A stretch of DNA of 64,000 bases from Rhodopseudomonas palustris (GCF_003591005.1 NZ_QYYD01000007.1:124001-188000); one strand, 5' to 3'. Counted from the first letter of the stretch, positions 41,674 through 53,228 are shown. Notes: generated by a model from the sequence alone, not told the origin. Translations and numbers: made by a program.

Positions 41674-42114
41674 ATGCTCGACTGGACCGACGTCTACCTC
41701 TGGGTGAAGGCTCTGCATGTCGTCGCGGTGATCTCATGGATGGCCGGGATGCTCTACATGCCGCGGCTGTTCGTCTATCACTGCGCCGCCGAGGTTGGGT
41801 CGGTGCAGTCCGAAACCTTCAAGGTGATGGAGCGACGGCTGTATCGGGCGATCATGAACCCGGCCATGATGGTGGCCTGGGTGGCGGGCCTGGTGATCGC
41901 CTGGCAGCAGGGCTATTTCGTCGCCGGCTGGTTTCACGCCAAGCTCGCCGCGGTGGTGCTGATGACCGTGATTCACGTTCTGCTGGGCCGCTACGTGCGC
42001 GATTTCGCCGCAGATCGGAACACGCGATCGCATAAATTCTATCGGATTATCAACGAAGTACCGACCTTGTTGATGATCGGCGCGGTGATCTTCGTGGTGG
42101 TGAAGCCGTTCTGA
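41674..42114 (+). CDS. hemJ: Protoporphyrinogen oxidase HemJ
   Basis: A 146-residue membrane protein with about four helices. WVKALHVVAVISWMAGMLYM carries the conserved His, and the second conserved region is RRLYRAIMNPAMM; the C-terminus NEVPTLLMIGAVIFVVVKPF is typical. HemJ oxidises protoporphyrinogen IX to protoporphyrin IX for heme and chlorophyll. ATG 41674 was chosen over an upstream ATG at 41620 because it gives the family N-terminus MLDWTDVYLW. Confidence 0.92.
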   Translation: MLDWTDVYLWVKALHVVAVISWMAGMLYMPRLFVYHCAAEVGSVQSETFKVMERRLYRAIMNPAMMVAWVAGLVIAWQQGYFVAGWFHAKLAAVVLMTVIHVLLGRYVRDFAADRNTRSHKFYRIINEVPTLLMIGAVIFVVVKPF

Positions 42115-42382
42115 TGCCGCAAAATCGGGCGGCGCAGCGATATCGAACGCCTTGCGAAGCATCCGTTGATTTTCTATAGTTCGGGCGTCCCACCTAAAGC
42201 AGGCGAATGTGGTTGCGATCCGGTTCCGTTTTGGCCGGCCGCCGCATCGGGTTTGAAGCCTCTTCGCACCTTCCTTGCTCAAGACGTCGTCGACCTGAAG
42301 ACCTGCGGACTCCCCGTATTTCCAGTCGCCGCTCTCTTCCGCTGACGAATCCCCTCTCTCGCTTTTCCACAGGACTATCCCA

Positions 42383-43648
42383 ATGCGGGAAATGAAACTT
42401 CAAGACCTCAAGGCGAAGACGCCGGCCGAGCTCGTCTCGTTTGCGGAAGAGCTGGGGGTCGAGAACGCCAGCACGATGCGCAAGCAGGAACTGATGTTCG
42501 CCTGCCTGAAGCAGCTGTCGGCGAAAGAGACCGACATCATCGGCGAAGGCGTCGTCGAGGTGTTGTCCGACGGCTTCGGCTTCCTGCGCTCGCCGGATGC
42601 CAATTATCTGCCAGGCCCGGACGACATCTACGTCTCGCCGTCGCAGATCCGCCGCTTCGGTCTGCGCACCGGCGACACCATCGAGGGCCATATCCGCAGC
42701 CCGAAGGAAGGCGAACGCTACTTCGCGCTGCTCAAGGTCAACACGCTGAACTTCGAGGATCCCGAGAAGTCCAAGCACAAGGTCAATTTCGACAACCTCA
42801 CGCCGCTGTTTCCGGACGAGCGCTTCCGGCTCGAGATCGACGATCCGACCCGCAAGGATCTGTCGGCCCGCGTCATCGACATCGTGGCGCCGATCGGCAA
42901 GGGCCAGCGCGCCCTGATCGTCGCGCCGCCGCGCACTGGTAAGACGGTGTTGATGCAGAACATCGCACACTCGATTACCGCCAATCATCCCGAGTGCTAT
43001 CTGATCGTGCTGCTGATCGACGAGCGGCCCGAAGAAGTCACCGACATGCAGCGCTCGGTGAAGGGCGAGGTGGTGTCGTCGACCTTCGACGAGCCGGCGG
43101 TGCGCCACGTCCAGGTCGCCGAGATGGTGATCGAAAAGGCCAAGCGGCTCGTCGAGCACGGCCGCGACGTCGTGATCCTTCTCGACTCGATCACCCGCCT
43201 CGGCCGCGCCTACAACACCGTCGTGCCGTCCTCCGGCAAGGTGCTGACCGGCGGTGTCGACGCCAACGCACTGCAGCGCCCAAAGCGGTTCTTCGGCGCC
43301 GCGCGAAATATCGAAGAGGGTGGCTCGCTCACCATCATCGCCACCGCGCTGGTCGACACCGGCTCGCGCATGGACGAAGTGATCTTCGAAGAGTTCAAGG
43401 GCACCGGTAACAGCGAACTGATCCTTGACCGCAAGGTCTCGGACAAGCGCACCTTCCCGGCGATCGACATCTCGCGCTCCGGCACCCGCAAGGAAGAGCT
43501 GATCACCGATCCGCAGGTGCTGAAGAAGATGTACGTGCTGCGCCGCATCCTCAACCCGATGGGCACCATGGACGCGATCGACTTCCTGCTCGACAAGCTG
43601 CGCAACACCAAGAGCAACGCCGAGTTCTTCGAGTCGATGAACACCTGA
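42383..43648 (+). CDS. rho: Transcription termination factor Rho
   Basis: Hexameric RNA-dependent ATPase that ends transcripts. The 421-residue product has the N-terminal Rho domain ([20 protein letters not shown]), the RNA-binding cold-shock-like fold ([20 protein letters not shown]), P-loop [15 protein letters not shown] and [15 protein letters not shown] 268 bp leader separates it from hemJ. A strong terminator follows. Confidence 0.98.
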   Translation: MREMKLQDLKAKTPAELVSFAEELGVENASTMRKQELMFACLKQLSAKETDIIGEGVVEVLSDGFGFLRSPDANYLPGPDDIYVSPSQIRRFGLRTGDTIEGHIRSPKEGERYFALLKVNTLNFEDPEKSKHKVNFDNLTPLFPDERFRLEIDDPTRKDLSARVIDIVAPIGKGQRALIVAPPRTGKTVLMQNIAHSITANHPECYLIVLLIDERPEEVTDMQRSVKGEVVSSTFDEPAVRHVQVAEMVIEKAKRLVEHGRDVVILLDSITRLGRAYNTVVPSSGKVLTGGVDANALQRPKRFFGAARNIEEGGSLTIIATALVDTGSRMDEVIFEEFKGTGNSELILDRKVSDKRTFPAIDISRSGTRKEELITDPQVLKKMYVLRRILNPMGTMDAIDFLLDKLRNTKSNAEFFESMNT

Positions 43649-43673
43649 TCGTCGGCGACCATAACGATACGAA

Positions 43674-43704
43674 GGGCGCCCCGAAACGGGCGCCCTTTTT
43701 GTTT
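43674..43704 (+). terminator. Intrinsic terminator of rho
   Basis: GGGCGCCC, loop CGAAAC, GGGCGCCC followed by TTTTTGTTT: a perfect 8 bp stem with a U tract, 26 bases after the rho stop. Confidence 0.9.
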
Positions 43705-43743
43705 CGGCGTTGCGCCGGGCCGCGTAGCCCGGCAAGACAGCGC

Positions 43744-45060
43744 ATGCATGCAAACGACCAGACCATCTTCGCGCTCGCCACGGGCCTGTTGCCGTCGGCG
43801 ATCGCGATCGTGCGGATGTCCGGTCCGCGGGCTGGAGAGGTATTGAAGGCGGTGGCGGGCGAGTTGCCGCCGCCGCGAACGGCCCGCCAAGCCGCGCTTC
43901 GCGCGCACAGCGGCGGGCCGATCGACGACGCCCTGGTGCTGTGGTTTCCGGCGCCGAGCAGTGCGACCGGCGAGGACGTCGCCGAGTTTCACATTCACGG
44001 TGGCCGCGCTGTCCTGGCATCGCTGACGGCGGCGCTGTCGTCGTTCGACGATGTGCGGCCAGCGGAGCCCGGCGAATTTACCCGGCGCGCATTTGAGCAC
44101 GGCAAGCTCGATTTGACCGAGGCGGAAGGGCTCGACGATCTGATCCATGCCGACACCGAGATGCAGCGGCGCCAGGCGATGCGGCAGCTCGGCGGGTTGC
44201 TCGGCGACCGCGCCCGGCAATGGCGTGCGCAGATCATCGAGGCGGCGGCTTTGATCGAGGCGGGGATCGATTTTTCCGACGAGGGCGATGTGCAGGGCGA
44301 CCTGATGGCGCTGGCGTTTCGCAAGATCGCAGAGTTGCACAGCGAAATTTCAGAGGTTCTCGCAGCCGAGAGCAAGAGCGAACGGCTGCGCGACGGGCTG
44401 GTGGTTGCGATCGCCGGCGCGCCGAATGTCGGCAAGTCGACGCTGCTGAACCGACTGGCGCGCCGCGAGGTCGCGATTGTGTCGCCGCATGCCGGCACGA
44501 CCCGGGACGTCATCGAGGTGCATCTCGACCTCGGCGGCTATCCGGTGACGCTGTTCGACACGGCCGGCATTCGCGACAGCACCGATCCGGTCGAGCAGGA
44601 GGGGATCCGTCGCGCCCAGGCCCGGGTCGGCGACGCGGATCTGGTGTTGTGGCTGGACGATGGGCGCGGCGAGGCGCGGCCGTCATGGCCGGACGGCACG
44701 GTTTGGCGTCTGCAGACCAAGGCGGACGTGAATCGAACTGCTTCGGCGGATGCTGGCATCAGGCTTCGGATTTCGGCGGCAACAGGCGAGGGGATCGACC
44801 TGTTGATTGCTGCGCTGCAGCAATTCGCGGCGGACTATTTTGGATCAAGCGAAGCTGGCGTCATTACGCGGCATCGGCACCGGGCTACATTGCAGGATGC
44901 TGCGAGTATGTTGCAATGCAGCATGAAGCCCGGGCTGGAGCCCGAGCTGGTGGCGGAAGAGCTTCGGCTCGCGAGCCGCTCGCTGGGGCGTTTGCTCGGG
45001 CGGGTCGATGTCGAGGACGTGTTGGGCGAGATTTTCGGGCGCTTCTGTATTGGGAAATAG
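43744..45060 (+). CDS. mnmE: tRNA uridine-5-carboxymethylaminomethyl GTPase MnmE
   Basis: With MnmG installs cmnm5U at tRNA wobble position 34. The 438-residue product has the N-terminal folate-binding domain ([22 protein letters not shown]), the inserted G domain with [14 protein letters not shown], the switch AGTTRDV and FDTAGIRDS, and the C-terminal FCIGK whose Cys is universal. The G4 motif reads TKAD where NKxD is usual, a noticeable variant. ATG 43744 follows rho's terminator closely. Confidence 0.96.
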   Translation: MHANDQTIFALATGLLPSAIAIVRMSGPRAGEVLKAVAGELPPPRTARQAALRAHSGGPIDDALVLWFPAPSSATGEDVAEFHIHGGRAVLASLTAALSSFDDVRPAEPGEFTRRAFEHGKLDLTEAEGLDDLIHADTEMQRRQAMRQLGGLLGDRARQWRAQIIEAAALIEAGIDFSDEGDVQGDLMALAFRKIAELHSEISEVLAAESKSERLRDGLVVAIAGAPNVGKSTLLNRLARREVAIVSPHAGTTRDVIEVHLDLGGYPVTLFDTAGIRDSTDPVEQEGIRRAQARVGDADLVLWLDDGRGEARPSWPDGTVWRLQTKADVNRTASADAGIRLRISAATGEGIDLLIAALQQFAADYFGSSEAGVITRHRHRATLQDAASMLQCSMKPGLEPELVAEELRLASRSLGRLLGRVDVEDVLGEIFGRFCIGK

Positions 45061-45097
45061 ACGGCGGGGGAACAGATGCCGTCGTCGCGTCCGCTTA

Positions 45098-45113
45098 TGT
45101 TTCACGTGAAACA
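45098..45113. promoter_or_regulatory. parS: parS centromere site 1 (perfect)
   Basis: TGTTTCACGTGAAACA, the exact 16 bp palindromic ParB-binding consensus, in the gap between mnmE and mnmG. Confidence 0.92.
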
Positions 45114-45176
45114 AGCCACCACGCGGTCCAGCTGATACCGCTTCAAAGTAGAGCGCTGGTGCGCTAGAAGCCAGCT

Positions 45177-47051
45177 ATGCAGACAACTTTCGATGTCATC
45201 GTCATTGGCGGCGGTCATGCCGGCTGCGAGGCTGCGGCTGCAGCTGCGCGGACTGGCGCTCGCACCGCGCTGGTCACTCATCGTTTCGCCACGGTGGGAG
45301 CGATGTCGTGCAACCCGGCGATCGGCGGACTTGGGAAGGGGCACCTTGTTCGCGAGGTCGATGCGCTCGACGGGCTGATGGGCCGTGTCGCCGACGCCGG
45401 CGGCATTCAGTTTCGGATGCTCAACCGCCGCAAGGGTCCGGCAGTCCGCGGACCGCGGACCCAGGCTGACCGTAAGCTGTATGCGGCGGCGATGCAGACC
45501 GCGATCCAGGCGATTGCCAATCTGAAGGTGGTCGAGGGCGAGGCTGATGCGTTGCTGTCCGCCGACGGCCGCGTCACCGGCGTCCGCCTCGCCGATGGTC
45601 GGCAGCTGACGACCGGCGCGGTGGTCATCACCACCGGCACTTTTCTGCGCGGCCTGATCCACCTCGGGGAACAAAGCTGGCCGGCCGGCCGGATCGACGA
45701 GGCGCCCGCGCTCGGCCTCTCCGCCTCGTTCGAGACGCTGGGCTTCAGGCTTGGCCGTCTCAAGACCGGCACGCCGCCGCGGCTCGACGGCCGGACCATC
45801 GACTGGGGCGCGGTCGAGATGCAGCCGGGCGATGATCCGCCTGAGCCGTTCTCGGTGCTGACCGCCGCCATCACCACGCCGCAGATCGAATGCGGCATCA
45901 CCCGGACGATGCCAGCGACCCACGAGGTGATCCGTGCCAATGTGCACCGCTCGCCAATGTATTCGGGGCAGATCCAGTCGACCGGGCCGCGCTACTGCCC
46001 ATCGATTGAGGACAAGATCGTCAAGTTCGGCGACCGCGACGGCCATCAGATCTTCCTGGAGCCGGAAGGCCTCGACGATCCGACCGTTTATCCCAACGGG
46101 ATCTCGACCTCGCTGCCGGAAGAGGTGCAGCGCGCGATCCTGACCACGATTCCGGGTCTGGAGCGGACCGTGATGATCCGGCCGGGCTACGCGATCGAAT
46201 ATGACCACGTCGATCCGCGCGAGCTGGAGCCGACGCTGCAGACCAAGAGGCTGCGGGGGCTGTTTTTGGCCGGCCAAATCAACGGCACGACGGGCTATGA
46301 AGAAGCCGCCGCGCAGGGACTGGTCGCAGGATTGAATGCGGCGCTGCGTGCGGGGGGAGGCGATCTGGCGGTGTTCGACCGCGCCGATGGCTATCTCGGC
46401 GTGATGATCGACGATCTGGTGACCCGCGGCATCACCGAACCGTACCGGATGTTCACCTCACGGGCCGAATATCGCCTGACGCTGCGCGCCGACAATGCCG
46501 ACCAGCGCTTGACCGGCCGCGGCTTGGCGCTCGGCTGCGTCGGGACGGAAAGAGCGGCGTTTCACCGGTCCAAGATGGCCGCGCTGGCCGACGCCAAGGC
46601 GCTGGCGCGATCGCTCTCGATCACCCCGAACGAAGCCGCCCGACATGGGCTCGCACTCAATCGCGATGGCCAGCGCCGCTCGGCGTTCGATCTCTTATCC
46701 TACCCGGAGATCGGCTGGGAGCAGGTGAGGGCAATCTGGCCGGAACTGGGTGCCGTTTCGCCCACCATCGCCTGCCACGTCGAGATCGATGCCAAATACG
46801 ACGTCTATCTGGAGCGGCAGAAGGCCGACGTCGAAGCTTTTCGGCGCGACGAGAGCCTATCGCTGGTCGATATCGACTACGCAGAAGTGCCCGGTTTGTC
46901 GAACGAGGCCCGCACCTGCTTGGAGCGGCATCGCCCCCATACGGTCGGGCAGGCGGGACGGCTCGACGGGATCACGCCGGCGGCGTTGGGTATTCTTGCC
47001 GCTTTCATCCGACGTGAAGCACGGAAACCTCGGGTGTCAGGGGCTCCATAG
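45177..47051 (+). CDS. mnmG: tRNA uridine-5-carboxymethylaminomethyl modification enzyme MnmG (GidA)
   Basis: FAD-dependent partner of MnmE. The 624-residue product opens [20 protein letters not shown] (Rossmann loop), then [26 protein letters not shown], and has [21 protein letters not shown] and the C-terminal [25 protein letters not shown] helical region. The 116 bp gap from mnmE holds parS site 1, and two further parS-type sites follow its stop. Confidence 0.97.
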   Translation: MQTTFDVIVIGGGHAGCEAAAAAARTGARTALVTHRFATVGAMSCNPAIGGLGKGHLVREVDALDGLMGRVADAGGIQFRMLNRRKGPAVRGPRTQADRKLYAAAMQTAIQAIANLKVVEGEADALLSADGRVTGVRLADGRQLTTGAVVITTGTFLRGLIHLGEQSWPAGRIDEAPALGLSASFETLGFRLGRLKTGTPPRLDGRTIDWGAVEMQPGDDPPEPFSVLTAAITTPQIECGITRTMPATHEVIRANVHRSPMYSGQIQSTGPRYCPSIEDKIVKFGDRDGHQIFLEPEGLDDPTVYPNGISTSLPEEVQRAILTTIPGLERTVMIRPGYAIEYDHVDPRELEPTLQTKRLRGLFLAGQINGTTGYEEAAAQGLVAGLNAALRAGGGDLAVFDRADGYLGVMIDDLVTRGITEPYRMFTSRAEYRLTLRADNADQRLTGRGLALGCVGTERAAFHRSKMAALADAKALARSLSITPNEAARHGLALNRDGQRRSAFDLLSYPEIGWEQVRAIWPELGAVSPTIACHVEIDAKYDVYLERQKADVEAFRRDESLSLVDIDYAEVPGLSNEARTCLERHRPHTVGQAGRLDGITPAALGILAAFIRREARKPRVSGAP

Positions 47052-47052
47052 C

Positions 47053-47068
47053 TGTTTCACGTGAAACG
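47053..47068. promoter_or_regulatory. parS: parS site 2 (one mismatch)
   Basis: TGTTTCACGTGAAACG, 15 of 16 consensus positions, starting 2 bp after the mnmG stop. Confidence 0.85.
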
Positions 47069-47083
47069 CATACCATCTTGCCC

Positions 47084-47100
47084 TGTTTCACCGTGAAACA
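47084..47100. promoter_or_regulatory. parS-like site 3 with one inserted base
   Basis: TGTTTCACCGTGAAACA is the parS palindrome with an extra C at the centre, 15 bp after site 2. The half-sites are perfect but offset by one base, so ParB binding may be weaker or lost. Confidence 0.6.
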
Positions 47101-47439
47101 TGGCGCGCCATCTATCTAACGGTAGCGAGGCGTCTACCCCACCTCTTCCGCAAGCGGGAGAAGGACCAGGCTGTGCTCGTATGACGGTCGTTCCGTTCAG
47201 CTGGATTCGGGATTTCGAGGCTACCTGAGCCGCTACGCCGAACGCCCCAGACTGGCCTAAACCAACCAATCAGCCTTCCGACCAACGTTTTACCTCCCAA
47301 AGCGCCCTCGCGCCGACTCTTCCGCCTACGTGTCAGGGTTTGGGTGAGGGCGACGCAAGCAACTGTAGCCCCATTCAAGCGTAGCCGGAATCACGCCGGC
47401 ACCTTATGTGTAGGTCCTTACAGACGGAGCTCACGGCCG
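47101..47439. other. Non-coding leader before rsmG
   Basis: About 340 bp with no convincing gene; short frames on the minus strand lack ribosome sites. GGAG lies 10 bases before the rsmG ATG. parS sites 2 and 3 lie just to the left. Confidence 0.55.
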
Positions 47440-48147
47440 ATGGCCACCCGCACGCAATCAACGATGCCATCTACCCGGCCGGATCAAGCCGACAAGGCGA
47501 CTGCCTTAGCCCTCACTCCTGTTTCACGTGAAACAGGGCAGAGGCTGGAGGCCTATCTCGATCTGCTGAGGCAGTGGCAGGCGAAGACGAACCTCGTCGC
47601 CCCCTCTACTCTGCCCCAGTTGTGGACCCGGCATGTCGCCGACTCGCTGCAGCTGCTGAAGATCGCTCCGGACGCCCGCCGCTGGCTCGACTTCGGCAGC
47701 GGCGGTGGCTTCCCCGGTATCGTGCTGGCCTGCGCAATGGCCGAGGTGGGGGGCCACGTCACGCTGGTCGAGCGTATCGCCAAGAAGGCTGCGTTTCTGC
47801 GCGAGGCGCTGCGCGTGACCCAGTCTCCAGGCACCGTCATCCTGGGGGACATCGGGGATAGTGTGGATAGGTTTCCGAAGCCGTTGGATTGCATCACCGC
47901 GCGCGCGGTCGCTCCGTTACACCAACTCATCGGTTTCGCCCAACCCCTGATGTCCGAAAACACGCGTGTGCTGTTTTTGAAGGGCCAAGATGTAGAGGCG
48001 GAATTGACGGAAGCTACCAAGTATTGGAAGATCGAGCCGCGCTTGCACGCCAGCCTCACGGGCGGTCAAGGGTGGGTGGTCGACCTCGATAGGATTGACC
48101 GTCAACCCCTCACCGCCAGCAAAGACTCCGCGCATGACCATCATTGA
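47440..48147 (+). CDS. rsmG: 16S rRNA (guanine(527)-N7)-methyltransferase RsmG
   Basis: Methylates G527 in the 530 loop of 16S rRNA. The 235-residue product has LDFGSGGGFPGIVLACAMAE (SAM motif I), VERIAKKAAFLRE and ITARAVAPLHQLI. The start at ATG 47440 is tentative; an in-frame ATG at 47464 is the alternative. Residues near 28-33 (VSRET) are encoded by parS site 4. The last 14 bases overlap parA. Confidence 0.93.
   Translation: MATRTQSTMPSTRPDQADKATALALTPVSRETGQRLEAYLDLLRQWQAKTNLVAPSTLPQLWTRHVADSLQLLKIAPDARRWLDFGSGGGFPGIVLACAMAEVGGHVTLVERIAKKAAFLREALRVTQSPGTVILGDIGDSVDRFPKPLDCITARAVAPLHQLIGFAQPLMSENTRVLFLKGQDVEAELTEATKYWKIEPRLHASLTGGQGWVVDLDRIDRQPLTASKDSAHDHH
47520..47535. promoter_or_regulatory. 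parS: parS site 4 (perfect, inside rsmG)
   Basis: TGTTTCACGTGAAACA within the rsmG coding region. It is read there as codons GTT TCA CGT GAA ACA, giving VSRET. Confidence 0.9.
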
Positions 48148-48988
48148 TGAGATTTATCAAGGGGATAGGGCAGTGACCGAGCCCGGACGTCCGCGCATTA
48201 TCGCGCTCGCCAATCAGAAGGGCGGGGTTGGGAAAACCACGACCGCGATTAATCTCGGCACCGCGCTGGCCGCGATCGGCGAGCGGGTGCTGATCGTCGA
48301 CCTCGATCCACAGGGCAACGCCTCGACCGGCCTTGGCATCGATCGCCGCGATCGCAGCACCTCGACCTACGACGTGCTGGCCGGCGAAGCGCCGCTGCGC
48401 GACGCGGTGGTGGCGACCGCGGTCCCGCGGCTGCATATCGCCGCCTCGACCATGGACCTGTCCGGCCTCGAACTCGAACTCGGCCATTCGCGCGATCGCG
48501 CGTTCCGGCTGCGCGACGCGATCGGGATGCTCAACAAGGATATCGATCCGCCGCTCGACTACACCTACGTGCTGATCGACTGCCCGCCGTCGCTGAACCT
48601 GCTCACCGTCAACGCGATGGCGGCCGCGGATGCGATCCTGGTGCCGCTGCAGTGCGAGTTCTTCGCGCTCGAAGGTTTGTCGCAGCTGTTGCAGACCGTC
48701 GAACAGGTGCGCTCGACGCTCAATCCGGAGCTGACCATTCACGGCATCGTGCTGACGATGTTCGACAGCCGCAACAATCTGTCGAGCCAGGTCGTCGCCG
48801 ACGTTCGCCAGTTCATGGGCAAAAAGGTCTACGACACCATGATCCCGCGCAACGTCCGCATCTCGGAAGCGCCGAGCCATGGCAAGCCGGTGCTGGTCTA
48901 CGATCTGAAATGCGTCGGCAGCGAAGCCTATCTGAAGCTCGCCACCGAAGTGATCCAGCGCGAACGCGAACTACGCACGACGCATTGA
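48134..48988 (+). CDS. parA: Chromosome partitioning ATPase ParA
   Basis: Dimerises on DNA with ATP and moves ParB-parS complexes towards the pole. The 284-residue Walker-type ATPase has the deviant P-loop LANQKGGVGKTTTAINLGTAL, IVDLDPQGNASTGLG and DCPPSLNLLTVNAM. ATG 48134 lies within the end of rsmG. Its partner parB is separated by 259 bp of repeat DNA. Confidence 0.96.
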   Translation: MTIIDEIYQGDRAVTEPGRPRIIALANQKGGVGKTTTAINLGTALAAIGERVLIVDLDPQGNASTGLGIDRRDRSTSTYDVLAGEAPLRDAVVATAVPRLHIAASTMDLSGLELELGHSRDRAFRLRDAIGMLNKDIDPPLDYTYVLIDCPPSLNLLTVNAMAAADAILVPLQCEFFALEGLSQLLQTVEQVRSTLNPELTIHGIVLTMFDSRNNLSSQVVADVRQFMGKKVYDTMIPRNVRISEAPSHGKPVLVYDLKCVGSEAYLKLATEVIQRERELRTTH

Positions 48989-49247
48989 GGCGATGACCGC
49001 GCGCGGAAATGCCGTGCGTAGTCATCCTTCGAGGCGCGCAAGGGCGCGCACCTCAGGATGACGGAAACGCTTTGATCGCGCCGTCAACTGCAGCGTCATC
49101 CTGAGGCGCGAGGGGCGCAGCCCCGAGCCTCGAAGGATGAGCCACAGGTGCGGAGCGCGAACGGCAACTAACAACTCTGCGTCATCCGCGATGACGAAGC
49201 ACGACCATGTAATGCGGAGTAGCGACGTGAAGGCAAGGGAGACGGCG
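48989..49247. repeat. Repeat-filled gap between parA and parB, family D
   Basis: Two palindromic units of the GTCAT class, 49021-49063 (GTCATCCTTCGAGGCGCGCA ... CCTCAGGATGAC) and 49094-49143 (GTCATCCTGAGGCGCGAGG ... CTCGAAGGATGAG), related in reverse orientation. A ribosome site GGGAG at 49238 serves parB. No gene seen. Confidence 0.75.
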
Positions 49248-50138
49248 ATGGCCGATGAGCAGCGGTCGCGGTTGGGGCGGGGGCTGGCGAGCCTGATAGG
49301 AGACGTCGGCGGCGAGGCTGCGCATGTCGAGCGGCCGCGCGGTCAGCGCAAGGTGCCGATCGAGTTTATCAAGGCCAATCCGCGCAACCCGCGGCGTAAC
49401 TTCACCGACGCCGAACTCAGCGAACTAACTGAGTCGATCAAGCAGCATGGCGTGATCCAGCCGATCGTGGTGCGGCCGGTGAAGGGCGCCAGCGATCGTT
49501 TCGAGATCATCGCCGGCGAACGTCGCTGGCGCGCGGCGCAGCGCGCCGGCTTGCACGAAGTACCGATCGTGCCGGTCGATGTCTCGGACGCGCTGGCGCT
49601 CGAGATCGCAATCGTCGAGAACGTACAGCGCGAGGATCTGAACCCGCTCGAAGAGGCGCTCGGGTATCACGCGCTCGCCACCGAGTTCAAGCGCAGTCAG
49701 GACGACATCGCCAAGATCGTCGGCAAGAGCCGCAGCCACGTCGCCAACATGATGCGCCTGACCAAGCTGCCCGAGGACGTCCAGGCGCTGATCGCCGCCG
49801 GCGATCTCAGCATGGGTCATGCCCGCGCGCTGATCGGCGTGCCGGATCCGTCGGCCGTCGCCCAGCGCATCATCGCCGAAGGGCTCAATGTGCGGCAGAC
49901 CGAAGCGCTTGCACATGACGAGGGCGTCCCGGAACGCAAGCCGCAGAAGCCGCGCGCTGCGACGACGGTGAAGGCACCGAAGGACACCGATACGCTTGCG
50001 CTCGAGAAGCGCATCAGCGACGCGCTCGGCATGAAGCTGACCATTGACGATCACGATGGCGCCGGCACGGTGCAGATCCGCTACGCCGATCTCGACCAGC
50101 TCGACGATATCATCCGCCGCCTGGAGGCGGGTGGTTAG
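49248..50138 (+). CDS. parB: Chromosome partitioning protein ParB
   Basis: parS-binding CTPase clamp that spreads on DNA and stimulates ParA. The 296-residue product has the conserved LGRGLASLIGD near the start, the CTP/arginine patch GERRWRAAQRAG, IVENVQREDLNPLEEALGY, a helix-turn-helix (DDIAKIVGKSRSHVANMMRL) and a C-terminal dimerisation domain. ATG 49248 has GGGAG 6 bases upstream; the open frame continues to 49137 through the repeat. Confidence 0.96.
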   Translation: MADEQRSRLGRGLASLIGDVGGEAAHVERPRGQRKVPIEFIKANPRNPRRNFTDAELSELTESIKQHGVIQPIVVRPVKGASDRFEIIAGERRWRAAQRAGLHEVPIVPVDVSDALALEIAIVENVQREDLNPLEEALGYHALATEFKRSQDDIAKIVGKSRSHVANMMRLTKLPEDVQALIAAGDLSMGHARALIGVPDPSAVAQRIIAEGLNVRQTEALAHDEGVPERKPQKPRAATTVKAPKDTDTLALEKRISDALGMKLTIDDHDGAGTVQIRYADLDQLDDIIRRLEAGG

Positions 50139-50292
50139 TCTCCCGTCGTGGCCCTGGTTCCATTGTCGGAACAAGCTGCGCTTGCTGCGATGGGCCCGGG
50201 CATGATAGTCCGGCGCGCCTTCACGGCGCCGGCGCCGCAGCGCCCGCTGCTGTCAGTAAGCCTCGCCCTCTCATCCCCACGGACAGATCTCG

Positions 50293-51294
50293 ATGACCCC
50301 AGCCAAATATGACGTCCTCGCCATCGGCAACGCGCTGTTCGACGTGCTGGTGCGCACCGAGGACGATTTCCTGGTCCGCCACGGCATGGCAAAGGGCGGC
50401 ATGGCGCTGATCGATCAGGCCCAGGCGGCGGCGATCTATGCCGACATGGGGATGGCGACGGAAATCTCCGGCGGCTCGGCCGCCAACACCATCGTCGGCC
50501 TCGCATCGTTCGGCGCACGGACTGCTTACGTCGGCAAGATCAAGGACGACCAGATCGGCAAGCTCTACGCCCACGACATCCGCGCCGCCGGCGTGGCGTT
50601 CGATACCAGGCCGGCGGCTGATGGCCCGGCGACCGGCTGCTCCTACATCCTGGTGACACCGGATGGCGAGCGCACCATGAATACTTATTTGGGCGCCGCG
50701 CAGGATCTGGCGCCGGCCGATATCGACGAGGCGCAAATCGCCGCCGCGTCGATCGTGTATCTCGAAGGCTATCTGTGGGATCCGCCGCAGGCCAAGGAAG
50801 CGTTCCTGAAGGCCTCGAAGATTGCCCATGGCGCCGGCCGCAAGGTGGCGCTGACGCTGTCGGATGCGTTCTGCGTCGACCGCTATCGCGCCGAATTCCT
50901 CGAGCTGATGCGTAGCAAGACCGTCGATCTGATCTTCGCCAACGAGTCGGAACTTCACGCGTTGTATCAGACCTCGGACTTCGACACCGCGCTGAAGGCG
51001 CTCGGCCTGGACGTCGCGCTCGGCGTGGTGACGCGCAGCGAGAAGGGCTGCGCGGTGGTCGAGGGCGACAGCGTCACGCTGGTGCCGGCCGCCTCGATCG
51101 AGCAACTCGTCGACACCACCGGCGCCGGCGATCTGTTCGCCGCCGGCTTCCTGTTCGGCCTGGTGCGCAATGCCGGCTATGAGAATGCCGGCCGCCTCGG
51201 CGCGCTCGCCGCCGCCGAAGTCATCCAGCACATCGGCGCCAGACCGCAAGTGTCGCTGAAGGACCTGGCGCAGCAGCACGGGCTGCCGGTGTAG
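50293..51294 (+). CDS. PfkB family sugar/nucleoside kinase, probably adenosine kinase
   Basis: A 333-residue ribokinase-superfamily kinase with the substrate motif SGGSAANTIVGLASFGARTAYVG at about residues 57-79 and the catalytic anion hole DTTGAGDLFAAGFLFGL near residue 277. Rhizobial relatives of this length have been characterised as adenosine kinases, but the family also holds ribokinases and others, and the substrate cannot be read from sequence alone. It follows parB, where many relatives carry holA. Confidence 0.8.
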   Translation: MTPAKYDVLAIGNALFDVLVRTEDDFLVRHGMAKGGMALIDQAQAAAIYADMGMATEISGGSAANTIVGLASFGARTAYVGKIKDDQIGKLYAHDIRAAGVAFDTRPAADGPATGCSYILVTPDGERTMNTYLGAAQDLAPADIDEAQIAAASIVYLEGYLWDPPQAKEAFLKASKIAHGAGRKVALTLSDAFCVDRYRAEFLELMRSKTVDLIFANESELHALYQTSDFDTALKALGLDVALGVVTRSEKGCAVVEGDSVTLVPAASIEQLVDTTGAGDLFAAGFLFGLVRNAGYENAGRLGALAAAEVIQHIGARPQVSLKDLAQQHGLPV

Positions 51295-51336
51295 TTCGCG
51301 TCGATACGGCGGGCCTTTGAACACAGCCTCTCTTTT

Positions 51337-51482
51337 GTCATTCCGGGGCGCGAGCGCAGCTCGCGACCTCGGAATCCATAACCTGTGTCTTTGCTAATTC
51401 TGCAAAGGGCCGCCGCCGTGCCTCACCGCGAGTCCAGGGAGTATCGATTCCGGGCTCGCGCTTCGCGCGACCCGGAATGACG
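51337..51482. repeat. GTCAT-ended repeat pair, family F
   Basis: Opens GTCATTCCGGGGCGCGAGCG with a hairpin (GCGAGCGCAGCTCGC) and closes GGCTCGCGCTTCGCGCGACCC, GGAATGACG. The two outer arms (GTCATTCCG and CGGAATGAC) are perfect inverse copies about 125 bp apart. It separates the converging kinase and acyl-CoA synthetase genes. Confidence 0.75.
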
Positions 51483-51503
51483 AACGCGAAATTGTCGAAC
51501 TAA

Positions 51504-53228
<1,725 letters not shown>

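Noticed and set aside
42194-44020. 608-codon minus-strand frame across rho and mnmE
   Set aside because: Shadow of two well-recognised plus-strand genes; composition is that of antisense GC-rich codons.
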